The notes below the pieces were generated by a model. That model worked only from the letters and a program-made list of their open reading frames with translations, was not told where the DNA came from and did not search any database. DNA of 64,000 nucleotides from Megalonaias nervosa (taxonomy: Eukaryota > Mollusca > Bivalvia > Unionida > Unionidae). The translations under genes were made by a program, and so were the position numbers. This document shows positions 47,995 through 59,685 of this stretch, one piece after another; position 1 is the first letter of the stretch; the number at the start of each line of letters is the position of its first letter. The stretch spans positions 1 to 64,000 of the forward strand of contig JAECUM010093655.1 of the NCBI GenBank assembly GCA_016617855.1, in the 5' to 3' direction.

Positions 47995-48912
47995 GTTAGG
48001 ACTTACTAATGGGAAGTAAATAGTGATCTAGGGCTTGATATGATTGAGTTCCTTCCCTTGGAAACAAAATTTAAAAAAGAGGTGGTTGTTAGGACTTTTT
48101 AAGGGGAAGTAAATAGTGATCTCAGGCCTGATATTATGATTGAGTTTCTTCCCTTGGACACAGAAAAAAAGATGTGACTGTTAGGGTGCAAGGGGCAGTT
48201 TTTATGGGCAAATTTAATGTTGCATACACCTACCTAATAAAAAAAAAATTCATAAAAAATAAAATACATGAGAGAGGTCAAAAAGGTCCATATTTTTAGA
48301 CAGGTATAATAAAGCAAAACATAAGAGTATCATTCACTTTATCTGACAAGTCGGTGGAAATTTATAGTATAAAACAATGATGCACCCCACCCCCAAATTT
48401 ATACATGCATTTTTAATGTCTGAAGGCCATTTTTGAGAATACGTGATGCTCACTGTGCAAATACAAGCCCTTTCCCTGGGTGATAATTTTGAAAAACATT
48501 GTGTACTTGATAGCTTGATGCAATTCAAAATAGTTGTCATCCAGGTAGCTTTGAGATATTCTACTTGCCTTGTACCAAAATGTCTACTGCTATAAGTGGC
48601 TGGCTCTTCTTCCTAGCTGACTGTTGGTATTTCACTGGCTACATACTGTGCAGTGACTACATGAGATGTAATGCCTCACATCAGTTTCAAGAACAACTCA
48701 AGCTGGAAAGACCAAATTCACAAATATATCCATATCTTTAATTATTATACAATACTAGCTCAAAAAGTCACACCATAGCCTTAAGTTAAGAAATTCGAAA
48801 GGGGCCAATTTACGAAACTGTCCCTTGCTACCGTAGGACTTTTTAAGGGGAAGTAAATAGTGATCCCAGACCTGATATTATGATTGAGTTCCTTCCCTTA
48901 GACACAGGACAA
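47995..48912. repeat. Three copies of a ~65-bp dispersed segment
   Basis: GGGAAGTAAATAGTGATCTC, AGGCCTGATATTATGATTGA, GTTCCTTCCC occurs at about 48015, 48106 and 48847, each preceded by 'gttaggactt' or 'gtaggactt'. The ends (GGGAAGTAA / TTCCTTCCC) are short inverted repeats, so it may be a very small palindromic element or a local duplication. The first two are tandem at 92 bp. Confidence 0.7.
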
Positions 48913-48964
48913 AGAAGACAAATCAAAATTTATTATGGAATAGCACTTTTTACACATTATTGGG

Positions 48965-49390
48965 GGTGTGTAGATTTTTAACGTAGCTTTAACAATTTTT
49001 CAGTCATATCACTACGATGTCTGCTGTGTGACAGTTTATAGTGATGTCTAGCACTGGGGCATCATGCCGCAGACATGTGGCATGATGTCCCACCCAGTCA
49101 CATTATCCTGACACCAGGCCGACCAGTCCTAACACTAACCTCTTAATGCTGAGTGCCAAGCAAGGCAGCTGTTAGTACCATTTTTTAAGTCTTTGGTATG
49201 ACTCGGCTGGGGTTTGAACCCACGACCTCCCGCATCCGAGGTGGACGCTCTAACCACTGGTTCTCTCATGCTAAGGAAATGTGAGCTAAGAGCCTTGCCC
49301 AACATTGGCTGGCCTGGGGTTATTAAATCGGTGACATTTAGATTATGAGTCTGACACCGTACCAACTGAGCTACCATGACTGCCCATACA
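48965..49390 (-). mobile_element. Abutting SINEs: family C followed by family A on the minus strand
   Basis: Bases 49262-49390 read on the minus strand as GGTAGCTCAGTTGGTACGGT, GTCAGACTCATAATC, a tRNA-like head, then GTTGGGCAAGGCTCTTAGCT. Bases 48965-49260 are a full family A SINE with B box GGGTTTGAACCC (palindromic, 49210-49222). The two meet with almost no spacer and share orientation, as in a composite or dimeric SINE. Confidence 0.75.
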
Positions 49391-49907
49391 GAGCAGTTAC
49401 CTTTATATTGCATTCAAGCTTAATGTAGGCTTGTTTATTTGTAGTGTAAATGAATTTATTAGTTTTCCCCTCTAACTAATGTCTTTCTGTGAATATTTAA
49501 ATTTTGAGCAAAGTGTAATTAATAGTATCTTATTATTACTAGAAGATGGTAATTTCAGTGTAATATTTTTGAAAGATTGGGAAACAAATGCTAACTCTCT
49601 TGTGGTTGGTAGTAATTTTTCTCATATTAGAAATGTGTTCAAAGTGCTTAGTAATACGTTGCTTTTTCAATATTATTTTATTTTCGGCAGTCATTGAATT
49701 AAATTCTTAAAAAAATCAATCAGCTATTACATCTATCACCAAATTTGTTTGGTTTGGATTTTTATTTTCCATTAGCAAATCCTTAATACAGAACTAAAAT
49801 AGGCAACTTTACTTCAGAGTATTTCTCCATTTTCCAAATTATGAGAAATTTTTATAAGACAGGTCAGTTAGGGGAAATCTGAAATGTGTTAGTCAAATAT
49901 TTTTGGT

Positions 49908-50090
49908 TGGTTTAGTATGGTGTTTTACAGCACAGATTCAAGTTAGCTATTTAGTGCTGAGGTAGTTGGGGTCAAGTGCCCTTGCCCAAGGACAAAATGG
50001 AGGTCAACTGGACTGATCCAGTGGTAGGATTTGAACCTGCACCCATTTCCAGTATCCACACCACTGAATCATGGAGGCAGTGCCTACCAC
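49908..50090 (-). mobile_element. tRNA-derived SINE, family C (minus strand)
   Basis: On the minus strand: GATTCAGTGGTGTGGATACT, B box GCAGGTTCAAATCCTACC, then TGTCCTTGGGCAAGGGCACT, 'tgaccccaactacctcagcactaaatagct'. The overlapping open frames are not genes. Confidence 0.65.
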
Positions 50091-50849
50091 TGTTAGTTAC
50101 TTCTTTTAATATGTATGAGAGTACATCCTTCATAGTTAACATACCCAGGTCTTCAGGGGGTCTTTTTGTGAACACAGGGCTTTCACATAACACGTTGCAA
50201 CTGTGAGTTGGTAAGCTGTTGTTTCCCTCAGAAAGCACAGATAATGTTAATGTGATTAAAGTTGTCACAGACGTTAGAAGATTACATACAATATGAACAT
50301 GTCATAATGCTCTTAAATGGCAAGGTAAACTTTACGTCCAAGCATATGAATTTCCCACACCTTCTATGCCATTAAGAGTTAAAATAGAAACCATCTAAAG
50401 GATGAAGATGTTTCTGCTAGGAGATAAGTTGACTGGTTCAGAATTATTTTGTTCTGGAGGTTATATTGATTTTTAATAACATTCCATGGGACTGTTTCCC
50501 AGGTTGGGTGGATTCTTGTTATATGGTTTGTTGTACTTTATGAATAGCCAGTCAGTTACCTAGTATGATTAATGTTTTAGTCAATGGAAAGTAATAGATG
50601 TTATATTTTTTCGCATGGAACTTTTCAAAACTGAAAGAAGTTAACTTGAGGTGTGTATCTATAAATGTAAATATACAGCCTGCAATAACAAGATGGTTGG
50701 AGTCAACAGAATGATATTATGTTATGTAACATATTGTGCAGTATTGAGGGAAGTCATTTGACTGAAGGAAATGTTGCTAGGGGTAGGCACAAAACTAAGA
50801 ATTTCATTGATGCATATCCAGCATGAATTGTTGAATATACAATGAGAAT

Positions 50850-51038
50850 ACTATGTATACTTGCTTATAAGATGAGTCCAGATGTGCTGGCAGGTCAGGG
50901 TCTATTTTATTTGTTCTGCTGATTACTCCTAACAAACTTCATTGACCCAGATCTGCCTGTACATTATGCAATGGCAGCAGATCAGGGTTTGTGCAGTTTG
51001 CAGTTGGACTCAACTTTTTTCTGCAGATAAGCATGGAT

Positions 51039-51040
<2 letters not shown>
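50850..51040. mobile_element. M1 double-hairpin MITE, copy 8
   Basis: TATACTTGCTTATAAGATGA, GTCCAGATGTGCTGGCAGGT at the left; part of the first hairpin is deleted. The right hairpin ACCCAGATCTGCCTGTACAT ... GCAGCAGATCAGGG ends GCAGTTTGCAGTTGGACTCA. A 79-bp TA tract starts at its right edge. Confidence 0.75.

Positions 51041-51119
<79 letters not shown>
51041..51119. repeat. (TA)n microsatellite abutting a MITE end
   Basis: About 79 bases of TA with one G near the right end. It begins where the M1 terminal repeat (normally ...AAGCAAGTATATATGGTA) should end, so the tract probably grew from that TATATA. Confidence 0.9.
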
Positions 51120-51334
51120 AATTGGCAGCTAAATGTCGTAACTCAAGTACATTTGTTGTCATCAACTGATCTTATTCCATCTATAACAGTGAATCCATAT
51201 TAATCCTTTTGCAAATTTATACAAGGAAGCCTATTCTTTGGTTATCCCAGCATATATCGTGATGTGTCTGAATTCATTGTAAAAGTGTATCTAATAATGA
51301 TATAACAAAAGTTGGGACATAATTACAGTTCAGT

Positions 51335-51812
51335 ATGCATGTGTATGTGTGTCAGTGTCTCTAAGGAATGTCTGTATATATTTCATGTGTATGTGTGTCA
51401 AGATCATTTAGCAGTGTCTATAAATTTAATGTATGTGTGTCAAGTTCATTAAACAATGTATAAATTGTATCTATATGTATCAAGATCTTTAAGCAGTGTA
51501 TATAAATTTCAAGTGCATGTGTGTCAAGGTCATTAAGCAATGTCTATAAATTTCATGTGTCAAGGTCATTAAGCAATGTCTATAAATTTCATGTGTATGT
51601 GTGTTAAGGTCATTAAGCATTGTATGTATAAATTTCATGTGTATGTTTGTCACTCATTAAGCAATGTCTGTATATATTTCTTGTGTATGTGTGTCAAGGT
51701 CATATAGCAATGTCTATAAATTTCATGTGTATTTGTGTCAAGGTCAATAAGAAATGTTTGTATAAGTTTCAAGTGTGTGTGTGTCAAGGTCATTAAGCAG
51801 TGTCTGTATACA
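51335..51812. repeat. ~45-bp minisatellite carrying TCAAGGTCA (about 11 units)
   Basis: The unit is about GTGTGTCAAGGTCATTAAGC, AATGTCTATAAATTTCATGT, GTAT. Five units keep TCAAGGTCA, the extended nuclear-receptor monomer site (ERR/SF-1/FTZ-F1 type). Unit length varies from 37 to 48. Confidence 0.88.
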
Positions 51813-52609
51813 CTTCAGTTCTCTAGAATTTTACCTGCTTGATTCCATTCAAATCTGAATACTTCATTCACATAAACATATATAACATTATATACATACA
51901 CAAAATATCTCATACCACTTGTTTACGGATAGGTATCAGCGTTAGATTTTATTCTTTTCCAAAGAAATAATAGTTAATTATGCCGCTGGTTAGTTGATTA
52001 CATGATGATGGGCTGTTAAAACAGCCAAGTTAGGATGGTGACTTTCATTTTATGATTCATTTATAAAGTTTCACCTTACAGTTGGAACAGCCTTTCACTG
52101 AGATATTAACTTTGATGACTTGCAGTTAGTGAATTAGGTAAATTAATCAATTTTTATTAATTTGGGTGATTAACTTATTTAACAAAATGTCATTTGGTGC
52201 ATGGGTGGATGTATTAGTTGATTGGGCATGCATTTGTGGGCTGTTGTTTGCCCTGGATTGAATGACATTGGTATACAGTACATTAAAGACAAACACAAAG
52301 AAGAATTATTTGCATTGTTGTTGAAGGTTCAGTATAGTTTACCTAATCAGCTTTTTTATGATCTGACGTCTTCCAAAAATAACAAGCTAACAACAGAGTT
52401 CACTGACTGATTATTGACATACATGAATTTGAAGTAATCATTTACAGTAAAAGACTTTTAAACATTTTAATTGGTTTAATGAAAGACTGTTTCAGAACTT
52501 TGTTGTTAAAGTATACCTCAGTTGTCACAAGATGAAGAAATAAAACTCCTTCACTTGGGAACTGAAACTTTGATATAATTAAAAAAATTAGTTGGGAAAA
52601 ATTGGAGGA

Positions 52610-52772
52610 TGTAGTATAAGTCCAGGAGCCATTTCATATATGTGAAGGGTGGCAGGTTCAGTACTCATCTCGGCTGCCTCTGTGTGTCCATCATGGAAAG
52701 GCATTTACATCCCATTTCCCTGGCATAATATAGCCAATAACGTGTTAAAAATGCCATTAAAACCAAGATAAA
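52610..52772 (+). mobile_element. tRNA-derived SINE, family C
   Basis: B-box-like GGCAGGTTCAGTACTCATC near 52651, then CTGCCTCTGTGTGTCCATCA, AAAGGCATTTACATCCCATT, 'tagccaataacgtgttaaaaatgccatt'. It has the clearest 3' end of the family. Confidence 0.65.
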
Positions 52773-53022
52773 TTAAAAATATATTGTATGTATGATTTGA
52801 TGTTACATTTTAGACTTATGGTTGCATTGAATATATTTAGGATTATGGCTCAAACCAGAAAAGACTGATATCAGAAATAAACAGATGGCCAAGTTTGTGT
52901 CCTACAAGGATGGTTTAACCCCTTATAAAAACAAACAAGTATGCTTACAAACTATGAAGCAAACAGATACATGCAAAATACAGGCAATCTGAAACAAACT
53001 AAGAAACAAAGGATAAGTCAAT

Positions 53023-53098
53023 TAAATAAATAAATAAATAAATATAAATGAATGAATAAATAAATAAATACATAAATATTAATAAACCAGTAAATAAA
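53023..53098. repeat. (AAAT)n microsatellite, imperfect
   Basis: TAAA/AATA tetramers with several G and C interruptions. Confidence 0.85.
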
Positions 53099-53099
53099 A

Positions 53100-55250
53100 A
53101 GGTTGGCTGGACATACAGACAAGGTGTTACTTGTGATTGAAAGTTGTGCATACTCTAATGAACCTTTCTGCAAAATTTTTATCAGATTTTCCATGTCATG
53201 GAAAAAAAATTTGTTTCACTCACATTCTGTTGATTTTGTTAATCCCACAAATGTGCATCATAAATTAGATTTGAGGAATGGAAAGGTACAGCCCAGGGGA
53301 GGAAAAACACATAAAGTAGATATAGATTGAAATTATGTATTAAAAAAGAGTCACATTGAAGTGGAGTTTTTATGGATCCAAGGAAACATTCATACTGCTG
53401 TTTGTCTACCTGTCCATCATCCTGACTTTCTGTCTGTCTTTCGACTATATACCCAAGATAAATTACAAAATGAGATTTATAAATAGATCAGGTTGCCTCC
53501 CCTTGTAGAGGTTTGACAATATAATTTATTTTTGACATTTTTCAGTATTGATTCATTTTGATACTCCTTCAAATTCAAGCTGTAGAATAGAAAATGAGTT
53601 AGTAATTACAAACTATAACAATACTGCTTTATAATTTCAAAACTGGGAATCCCAAAGAATTCTTATTAAAAATCAAATCTTAAGCCTGTAACATAGTTCA
53701 GACTAGACTAATGGTTTGCTTAGTAATCAATCAGTTTTTATTGGGTGGTCATAAATTGGTACATTTTTTGAATGGAGATATTCATTTTCTATAGTTAGCC
53801 AATCATTGGCATAAATATGTTTGTACAAGTTTAAAGATGTTTTTACAGCAGTGTTTGTGTATGTCAGTATAAGTTCCAAAACCATTTTGCTTGTTGTATA
53901 TATCCCTTTAGTGGTTAACCACTGAATTGTTTGTTTTGATGGTTTATGGTACGGCAGCATTGAAGTTTGTATCATGCCAAGCAGGGAAATATGTCTTACT
54001 CAACACACCACAGTTACCTCTGAGCCACTGTGGCTCCTGGCCAACTATCGAATCAAGTATTTGTAAATATTTAATTTCATAGGTGAAGTTACAATGGTTT
54101 GTGATAGAGTGTAACTTTTCTTACATATGGAAATAGGGAGCCATCTATGGGAACCAAAAATAGTTTTCTAAGTGATCTGTGAATCCAGTTCTTACAGTGT
54201 AAAAATGCAGAGTTTGGGTTTAAAAATGAAAATTTTGTGTCATGGATGTAAAACAATGAGCGTGGATGGAAAAAGATCAAGTCTTTCATTTGTTTGATAT
54301 ACATCAGACATAGATGCAGCAATTTGGCAAGTTATGTATAAGAATTTAAAAATTAATAATGCACAAAATTATTTTAAAGTTTTTCATTCATTTTTTGTGT
54401 ACAGAATGTAAATTTTGTTCTGATATTTACAACTCATATTGTAAGAGTTACATGTATCTGGTGTTTATATAGGTTATAATCTCCAGTATTAGACTGGTTA
54501 TCGATTGTTGCTAGTTAAAAATAACAGTTTTTGAAGAATTTGAAAATCAGGAGCCAGACAGATATAAACAATTATGGACATGTGGCATGAACCAACAGAT
54601 AAGTCATTGTCCAGTGTACATTATCCTGTTTTATGAGGAAATTGAGGAGCTGTTAAAATTCAAGTAGAGATTAGAGTTTCAAAATTTTCATTATTAGTTT
54701 TGTGACAAGCAAGTTTATTTTTGACCAAGATTTTGCAAAAACCTATAAAAACTGTTACGTTTATAGTCCTTGCATTATGATGCAAACCTGGGGATTCTGG
54801 ATGCATTATTTTTAACTCATTTACTCTGGGACATATTTGCAAAAAGGCTAGCAGACCTCTGGCAAATAGTATGCAATGGATTCCCTATCTTTGAAGCTCA
54901 CCCTACCACCCCAACTTTCAGGAGAGGATATCTCCTGAAGGCAGGCCACGTTGTATTGTATTGAAGTATCATGCATTTTTTTTCTAACTTCGACACTGTT
55001 AGGCCATACATACAATCTTATCTTTGTCCATCTGTCCATCCATCCATCTGTTAATTTGATGCACCTTGGTTAAGTTTTGTATTAAAGTATTGTTTTGGGC
55101 ACTGTGGTGGGGTATCTATGTTATAAGATAACATATCTAATTACATGTAACCATTTTGTTCCTCCCCTGCGATGCTCTCCTCCTATAAGACCACTTGGTT
55201 CTCAAAGAATGGTTTTCAGCATAGGATGGAAATATCTTATATAAAGATTT
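53100..55250. other. Intron 2 sequence, no gene supported
   Basis: Several 60-80-codon frames on both strands have no recognisable domain or splice context. A GGTTGCCTCCCCTTGTA motif occurs near 53490; its inverse occurs near 39010. Confidence 0.45.
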
Positions 55251-55260
55251 TGAAACTGTG

Positions 55261-55630
55261 GTCTCTCAAGGCAAGTGCTATTTGTGGTCTCTAAATACAA
55301 GAGCTATTTGTGGTTGCTCAAAGCAAGTGCTATTTGTGGTCTCTCAAGGCAGGTACAATTGGTGGTCTCAAAGCAAGTGCTATTTGTGGTCTCTCAAGGC
55401 AGGTACAATTGGTGGTCTCAAGGCAAGTGCAATTTGTGGTCTCTCAAGGCAAGTGTTACTTGTGGTCTCTCAAGGAAAGTACTATTTGTGGTCTCTCAAG
55501 GAAAGTACTATTTGTGGTTTCTCAAGGCAAGTGTTATTTGTGGTCTCTCAAGGCAAGTGCTATTTGTGGTCTCTCAAGGCAAGTGCTGTTTGTGGTCTCT
55601 CAAGGCAAGTACTATTTGTGGTCTTTTAAG
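55261..55630. repeat. 26-bp minisatellite (about 14 units)
   Basis: GTCTCTCAAGGCAAGTGCTA, TTTGTG recurs at 55261, 55287, 55313, 55339 and on, every 26 bp. The unit lacks stops in any + frame, so three overlapping frames of 115-131 codons run through it. The different frames are equally open, which marks them as artefacts. Confidence 0.93.
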
Positions 55631-55639
55631 CTTGGCTGT

Positions 55640-56855
55640 TTTCATTTCTGTGATTAGAGATTGGAAATAAAGAATTTAGTGGAATGGTCAATCTGGGGTC
55701 AGAATGCTCCTTTGCCCTCCCATTTTCCCTTTAAAATATGAGACTTTTCTATGAAAAGCAGAGAAAGTTGGCACATTATAGGCAACAAAGCACTCCTTTT
55801 CAAAATGAAACTATCCTGGAACAAATTTGGGCAAACCATGCAGGAAAAGATCAGCAAGAAAACCCTACTCAGTTTCTTCCCACTCCTTTCTGCCCCCCCC
55901 CCCCTTCTCATGAAGACCTTCATTGCATTTAATTTTATGACACAATCTTGGTGTCTCGTCTTTACTGAGAGGTATGGTACAGTTGGAACCTTTTTATTTT
56001 CATTATCACCCAGAGTATCAGGAAGAGCTTTCAAAGAATGTTTTTCATTGTTTGACCTATCATTTCCCATTACATACAGTTTAAAAACCTTTTTTGTATG
56101 AGAATTTGTCTGTTTAATTACTTGATCTTACCTGAATCACATGTCAAGGTAGATGATTGTGATTGGCAGAGAAATGAGACAGTAAAAAGTAGGGCTGAGT
56201 TTTCTAGATGTATAACCATAGAGCTGTGTTGAACAAGGACTTTCTTTAGAGTTTATAAATGGTCAGTTTCGGAATGTATAATGAGCATTGGACTTTATCA
56301 TTTAGGAATATCAAGGATGTATGTTTGAAATATTTTGTGATTTGTTTTGTTTTTGGTCTAAAGAAGACTTAATTTTCCTGATGTTGGACTGGTTTACTGA
56401 TGATTTTTACTGAGTGACTTGAAAGTGGTCTTAACATTTCCTTTCTCATAATTTAACAGTAAGGTTAATGTAATATAAAGTTGTGAGAAAAACACTATGC
56501 AAATAATAAAATTTGAAGACTGAAAAATAAATTTGATTCTTTGGGGTTGAAACTTGCATTTAATTGATAGCTCCAAATATTTGAAACTGGAGTTTGATAG
56601 TGATTGCAGATAAATTATGTTTATATATTTTTCCAGTTCAAAACAATTTGTATACATGAATTTATTGTGTCTTACATTAAGGTGGCCAAAAACATTGTAA
56701 CTCTCATATAATTTGTTGACTGTTTCAATTAATTAATTAGAAAAAGCAATCTGTGAACATGTCATTTGATACACATTTTGTATCAGTTTGAAAGTGATTC
56801 TCCTCTAAGTTGGAAACGTTGTCACTGTTTTTATGACTGTTAGTGTAATGATGAT
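55640..56855. other. Intron 2, 3' end; no gene supported
   Basis: Overlapping frames of 64-123 codons around 55700-56100 on both strands show no family resemblance; a 13-base C run interrupts the area near 55895. Otherwise plain AT-rich sequence. Confidence 0.4.
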
Positions 56856-56860
56856 ATCAG

Positions 56861-57073
56861 GAGTATTTAGCAAAATTTTGGACTATTGCTTGGACATGGA
56901 ATATCGTCGCTATTATGAACGCCATCCTTCTTCCAGTGGTAAAAATTGGGTGAAAGTTACTCAGGAGGAGCGATCATCTTATGATACAGATTATGAGAGA
57001 CAGAAGATTAAAATCATTGATATTGGACCAGACCCACCAATTCTGTATCGAAAATACATATGGGGTAGAAAGA
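56861..57073 (+). CDS. Coding exon downstream of the DCX domain (213 bp, phase 1-1)
   Basis: Following the acceptor GATGATATCAG the frame runs GVFSKILDYCLDMEYRRYYE, on to KNWVKVTQEERSSYDTDYER and DIGPDPPILYRKYIWGRK, ending at a strong donor AAAGA|GTAAGT. The length is 71 codons, phase 1 in and phase 1 out, matching the DCX exon and microexon. The piece is charged and tyrosine-rich and has no fold I recognise; it would be linker after the DCX domain. The final LYRKYIWGRK is faintly like the start of a HELP motif (YLRGR), which would favour a DCX-EMAP protein, but this is speculation. A second acceptor choice (TATTTAG|CAAAA) would be phase 2 and does not fit. Confidence 0.65.
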
Positions 57074-57124
57074 GTAAGTTTACAATTATTTTCTTAAACC
57101 TTGCACGTGCATGCAGATTTCATA

Positions 57125-57240
57125 TACATCACTCCCTCATTATAAAACTGTCTATGGGAGTCATCAGGTATACTACCTTATAGTGAAACTGCCTTATAAT
57201 GAAGTACATTAAGCTGTTCCTCATTTTAATGTGGTAGTTA
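57125..57240. mobile_element. M2 MITE copy just after the exon
   Basis: CATCACTCCCTCATTATAAA ... CCTTATAATGAAGTACATT ... CCTCATTTTAATGTGGTAGT has M2-type inverted ends. It starts about 50 bp after the donor at 57073. Confidence 0.5.
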
Positions 57241-57589
57241 GGATTCCTACATGTAGACTGCAATATGTATGACACCAAGGCATTCTCAAAAGGGGGGGTG
57301 GAGGCGAGAAAGAATAAACAAAATCGTCAAATGTATAGTAATACTTTGAGTTTATGTAAATAAATCTTATTTTTATCACTTCACAGTATTTGTGCATTTA
57401 ATTTTGTTAAATAATACTTCATGGTGTTTTGTTTCGGCCCATTTTGTCATACATTTGATGCTCCAATTTAGGTATGATGGTTTAATTTTGGTCATGAGGT
57501 CCCAAGGCTGTACAGTGTGATATCCAGGCTTATATCATAATGAAACACATTATAACAAGGGTGAGCTGTACACATAATTCTAATGCTAA

Positions 57590-59420
57590 AAAATGGTTTT
57601 GGATCTATGACCATACCAGTACCTGCCTAATAACAGTAACTATGTTATAATGAAGGGCTTTATTTTGAATAATGAAATGGGATTTATGACCATACCAGTA
57701 CCTGCCTAATAACAGTAACTATGTTATAAAGATGGGGTTTATTTTGAATAATGAAATGGGATTTATGACCATACCAGTACCTGCCTAATAACAGTAACTA
57801 TGTTATAATGAAGGGCTTTATTTTGAATAATGAAATGGGATTTATGACCATACCAGTACATGCCCTATAACAGTAACTGTGTTATAATGAAGGGGTTTAT
57901 TTTAAATAATGAGATCTATGACCATACCAGTACCTGCCTATGTAACAGAATCTGTGTTATAGTGAAGACCTTTATTTTGAATAATGAAATGGGATCTACG
58001 ACTATAGCTGCCTTATAGCAGTAACTGTGTTATGATGAAGGGCTTTATTTTGAATAATGAAATGGAATCTATGACTATACCTGCCTTATAGCAGTAACTG
58101 TGTTATGATGAAGGCCATTATTTTGAATAATCAGAGGGAATCTATGACTATATCTGCCTTATAGCAGTAACTGTGTTATAATGAAGGCCTTTATTTTGAA
58201 TAATGAAATGGAATCTATGACTATACCTGCCTTATAGCAGTAACTATGTTATAATGAAGGGCTTTATTTTGAATATTGAAATGGGATCTATGACCATACC
58301 AGTACCTGCCTAATAACAGTAACTGTGTTATAATGAAGGGGTTTATTTTGAATAATGAGATCTATGACCATACCAGTACCTGCCTAATAACAGTAACTGT
58401 GTTATAATGAAGGGGTTTATTTTGAATAATGAGATCTATGACCATACCTGTACCTGCCTAATAACAGTATCTATGTTATAATGAAGGGGTTTATTTTGAA
58501 TAATGAAATGGGATCTATGACCATACCAGTACCTGCCTAATAACAGTAACTGTGTTATAATGAAGGGCTTTATTTTGAATAATGAAATGGGATTTATGAC
58601 CATACCAGTACATGCCCTATAACAGTAACTGTGTTATAATGAAGGGGTTTATTTTAAATAATGAGATCTATGACCATACCAGTACCTGCCTATGTAACAG
58701 AATCTGTGTTATAGTGAAGACCTTTATTTTGAATAATGAAATGGGATCTACGACTATAGCTGCCTTATAGCAGTAACTGTGTTATGATGAAGGGCTTTAT
58801 TTTGAATAATGAAATGGAATCTATGACTATACCTGCCTTATAGCAGTAACTGAATTATGATGAACAATTTTATTTTGACTAATGAAATGGGATCTACGAC
58901 TATAGCTGCCTTATAGCAGTAACTGTGTTGTGATGAAGGCCATTATTTTGAATAATGAAATGGGATCTATCACCATACTGGTACCTGCCTTATAACAGGA
59001 ACTTTATTATAATGAAGGCCTTTATTTTGAATATTGAAATGGGATCTATCACCATTCTGGTACCTGCCTTATACCGGTAACAGGAACTTTATTATAATGA
59101 AGGCCTTTATTTTGAATAATGAAATGGGATCTACGACTATACCTGCCTTATAGCAGTAACTGTGTTATGATGAAGGGCTTTATTGTGAATAATGAAATGG
59201 GATCTATCACCATACTGGTACCTGCCTTATAACAGGAACTTTATTATAATGAAGGGCTTTATTTTGAATAATGAAATGGGATCTATCACCATACTGGTAC
59301 CTGCCTTATAACAGGAACTTTATTATAATGAAGGGCATTATTTTGAATAATGAAATGGGATCTATCACCATACTGCTACCTGCCTTACAACACTGTGCTA
59401 AACTGAAGGGCTTTATGGTG
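57590..59420. repeat. 79-bp satellite array (about 23 units)
   Basis: The unit is about GAATAATGAAATGGGATCTA, TGACCATACCAGTACCTGCC, TAATAACAGTAACTGTGTTA, TAATGAAGGGCTTTATTTT, 79 bp (starts at 57667, 57746 and 57825). Some units are ~5-10 bp shorter where AAATGGG is lost. Single copies of the same unit sit inside dispersed M2 elements at 1.8, 4.6 and 18.9 kb, and an M2 copy precedes the array. A ~340-bp block at about 57760-58100 recurs almost unchanged 752 bp further on. Confidence 0.93.
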
Positions 59421-59519
59421 AGTGACTTCTGTATGTACATTAATCAAACTTGTTTGAATAAAACTGTAGAATTTGTCATATGCATCCATCTCTGAAGGGT
59501 GAAAAAATTGGCTCCAGAA

Positions 59520-59685
59520 GATTGGTATCTCCACTAGCCATGGTTTCTGTTTCCATCATAGGGACCTTATGTATCATAGATTGGTATCTCCACTAGCCAT
59601 GGTTTCTGTTTCCGTTATAGGGACCTTATGTATCATAGATTGGTATCTCCACTAGCCATGGTTTCTGTTTCCATTATAGTTCCTT
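59520..59685. repeat. 59-bp tandem repeat (3 units)
   Basis: ATTGGTATCTCCACTAGCCA, TGGTTTCTGTTTCCATTATA, GGGACCTTATGTATCATAG starts at 59521, 59580 and 59639. Units are nearly identical, suggesting recent origin. Confidence 0.92.

Noticed and set aside
49210..49390. tRNA gene on the minus strand
   Set aside because: A and B boxes are present, but the acceptor and anticodon stems do not pair and a SINE body follows; the same head recurs at many loci.
52266..52327. Possible 45-bp exon reading YIKDKHKEELFALLLK after GGTATACAG and before GTTCAG
   Set aside because: Its phase is 0, while the neighbouring exons of the DCX gene need phase 1, in which it has an immediate TAA.
55258..55670. Three overlapping + strand frames of 115-131 codons
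   Set aside because: They are the three frames of one 26-bp minisatellite and are equally open.
55738..55932. 64-codon frame rich in Gln, Glu and Arg
   Set aside because: The make-up is protein-like, but there is no family match, the frame runs through a poly-C tract, and no acceptor or donor fits phase 1.
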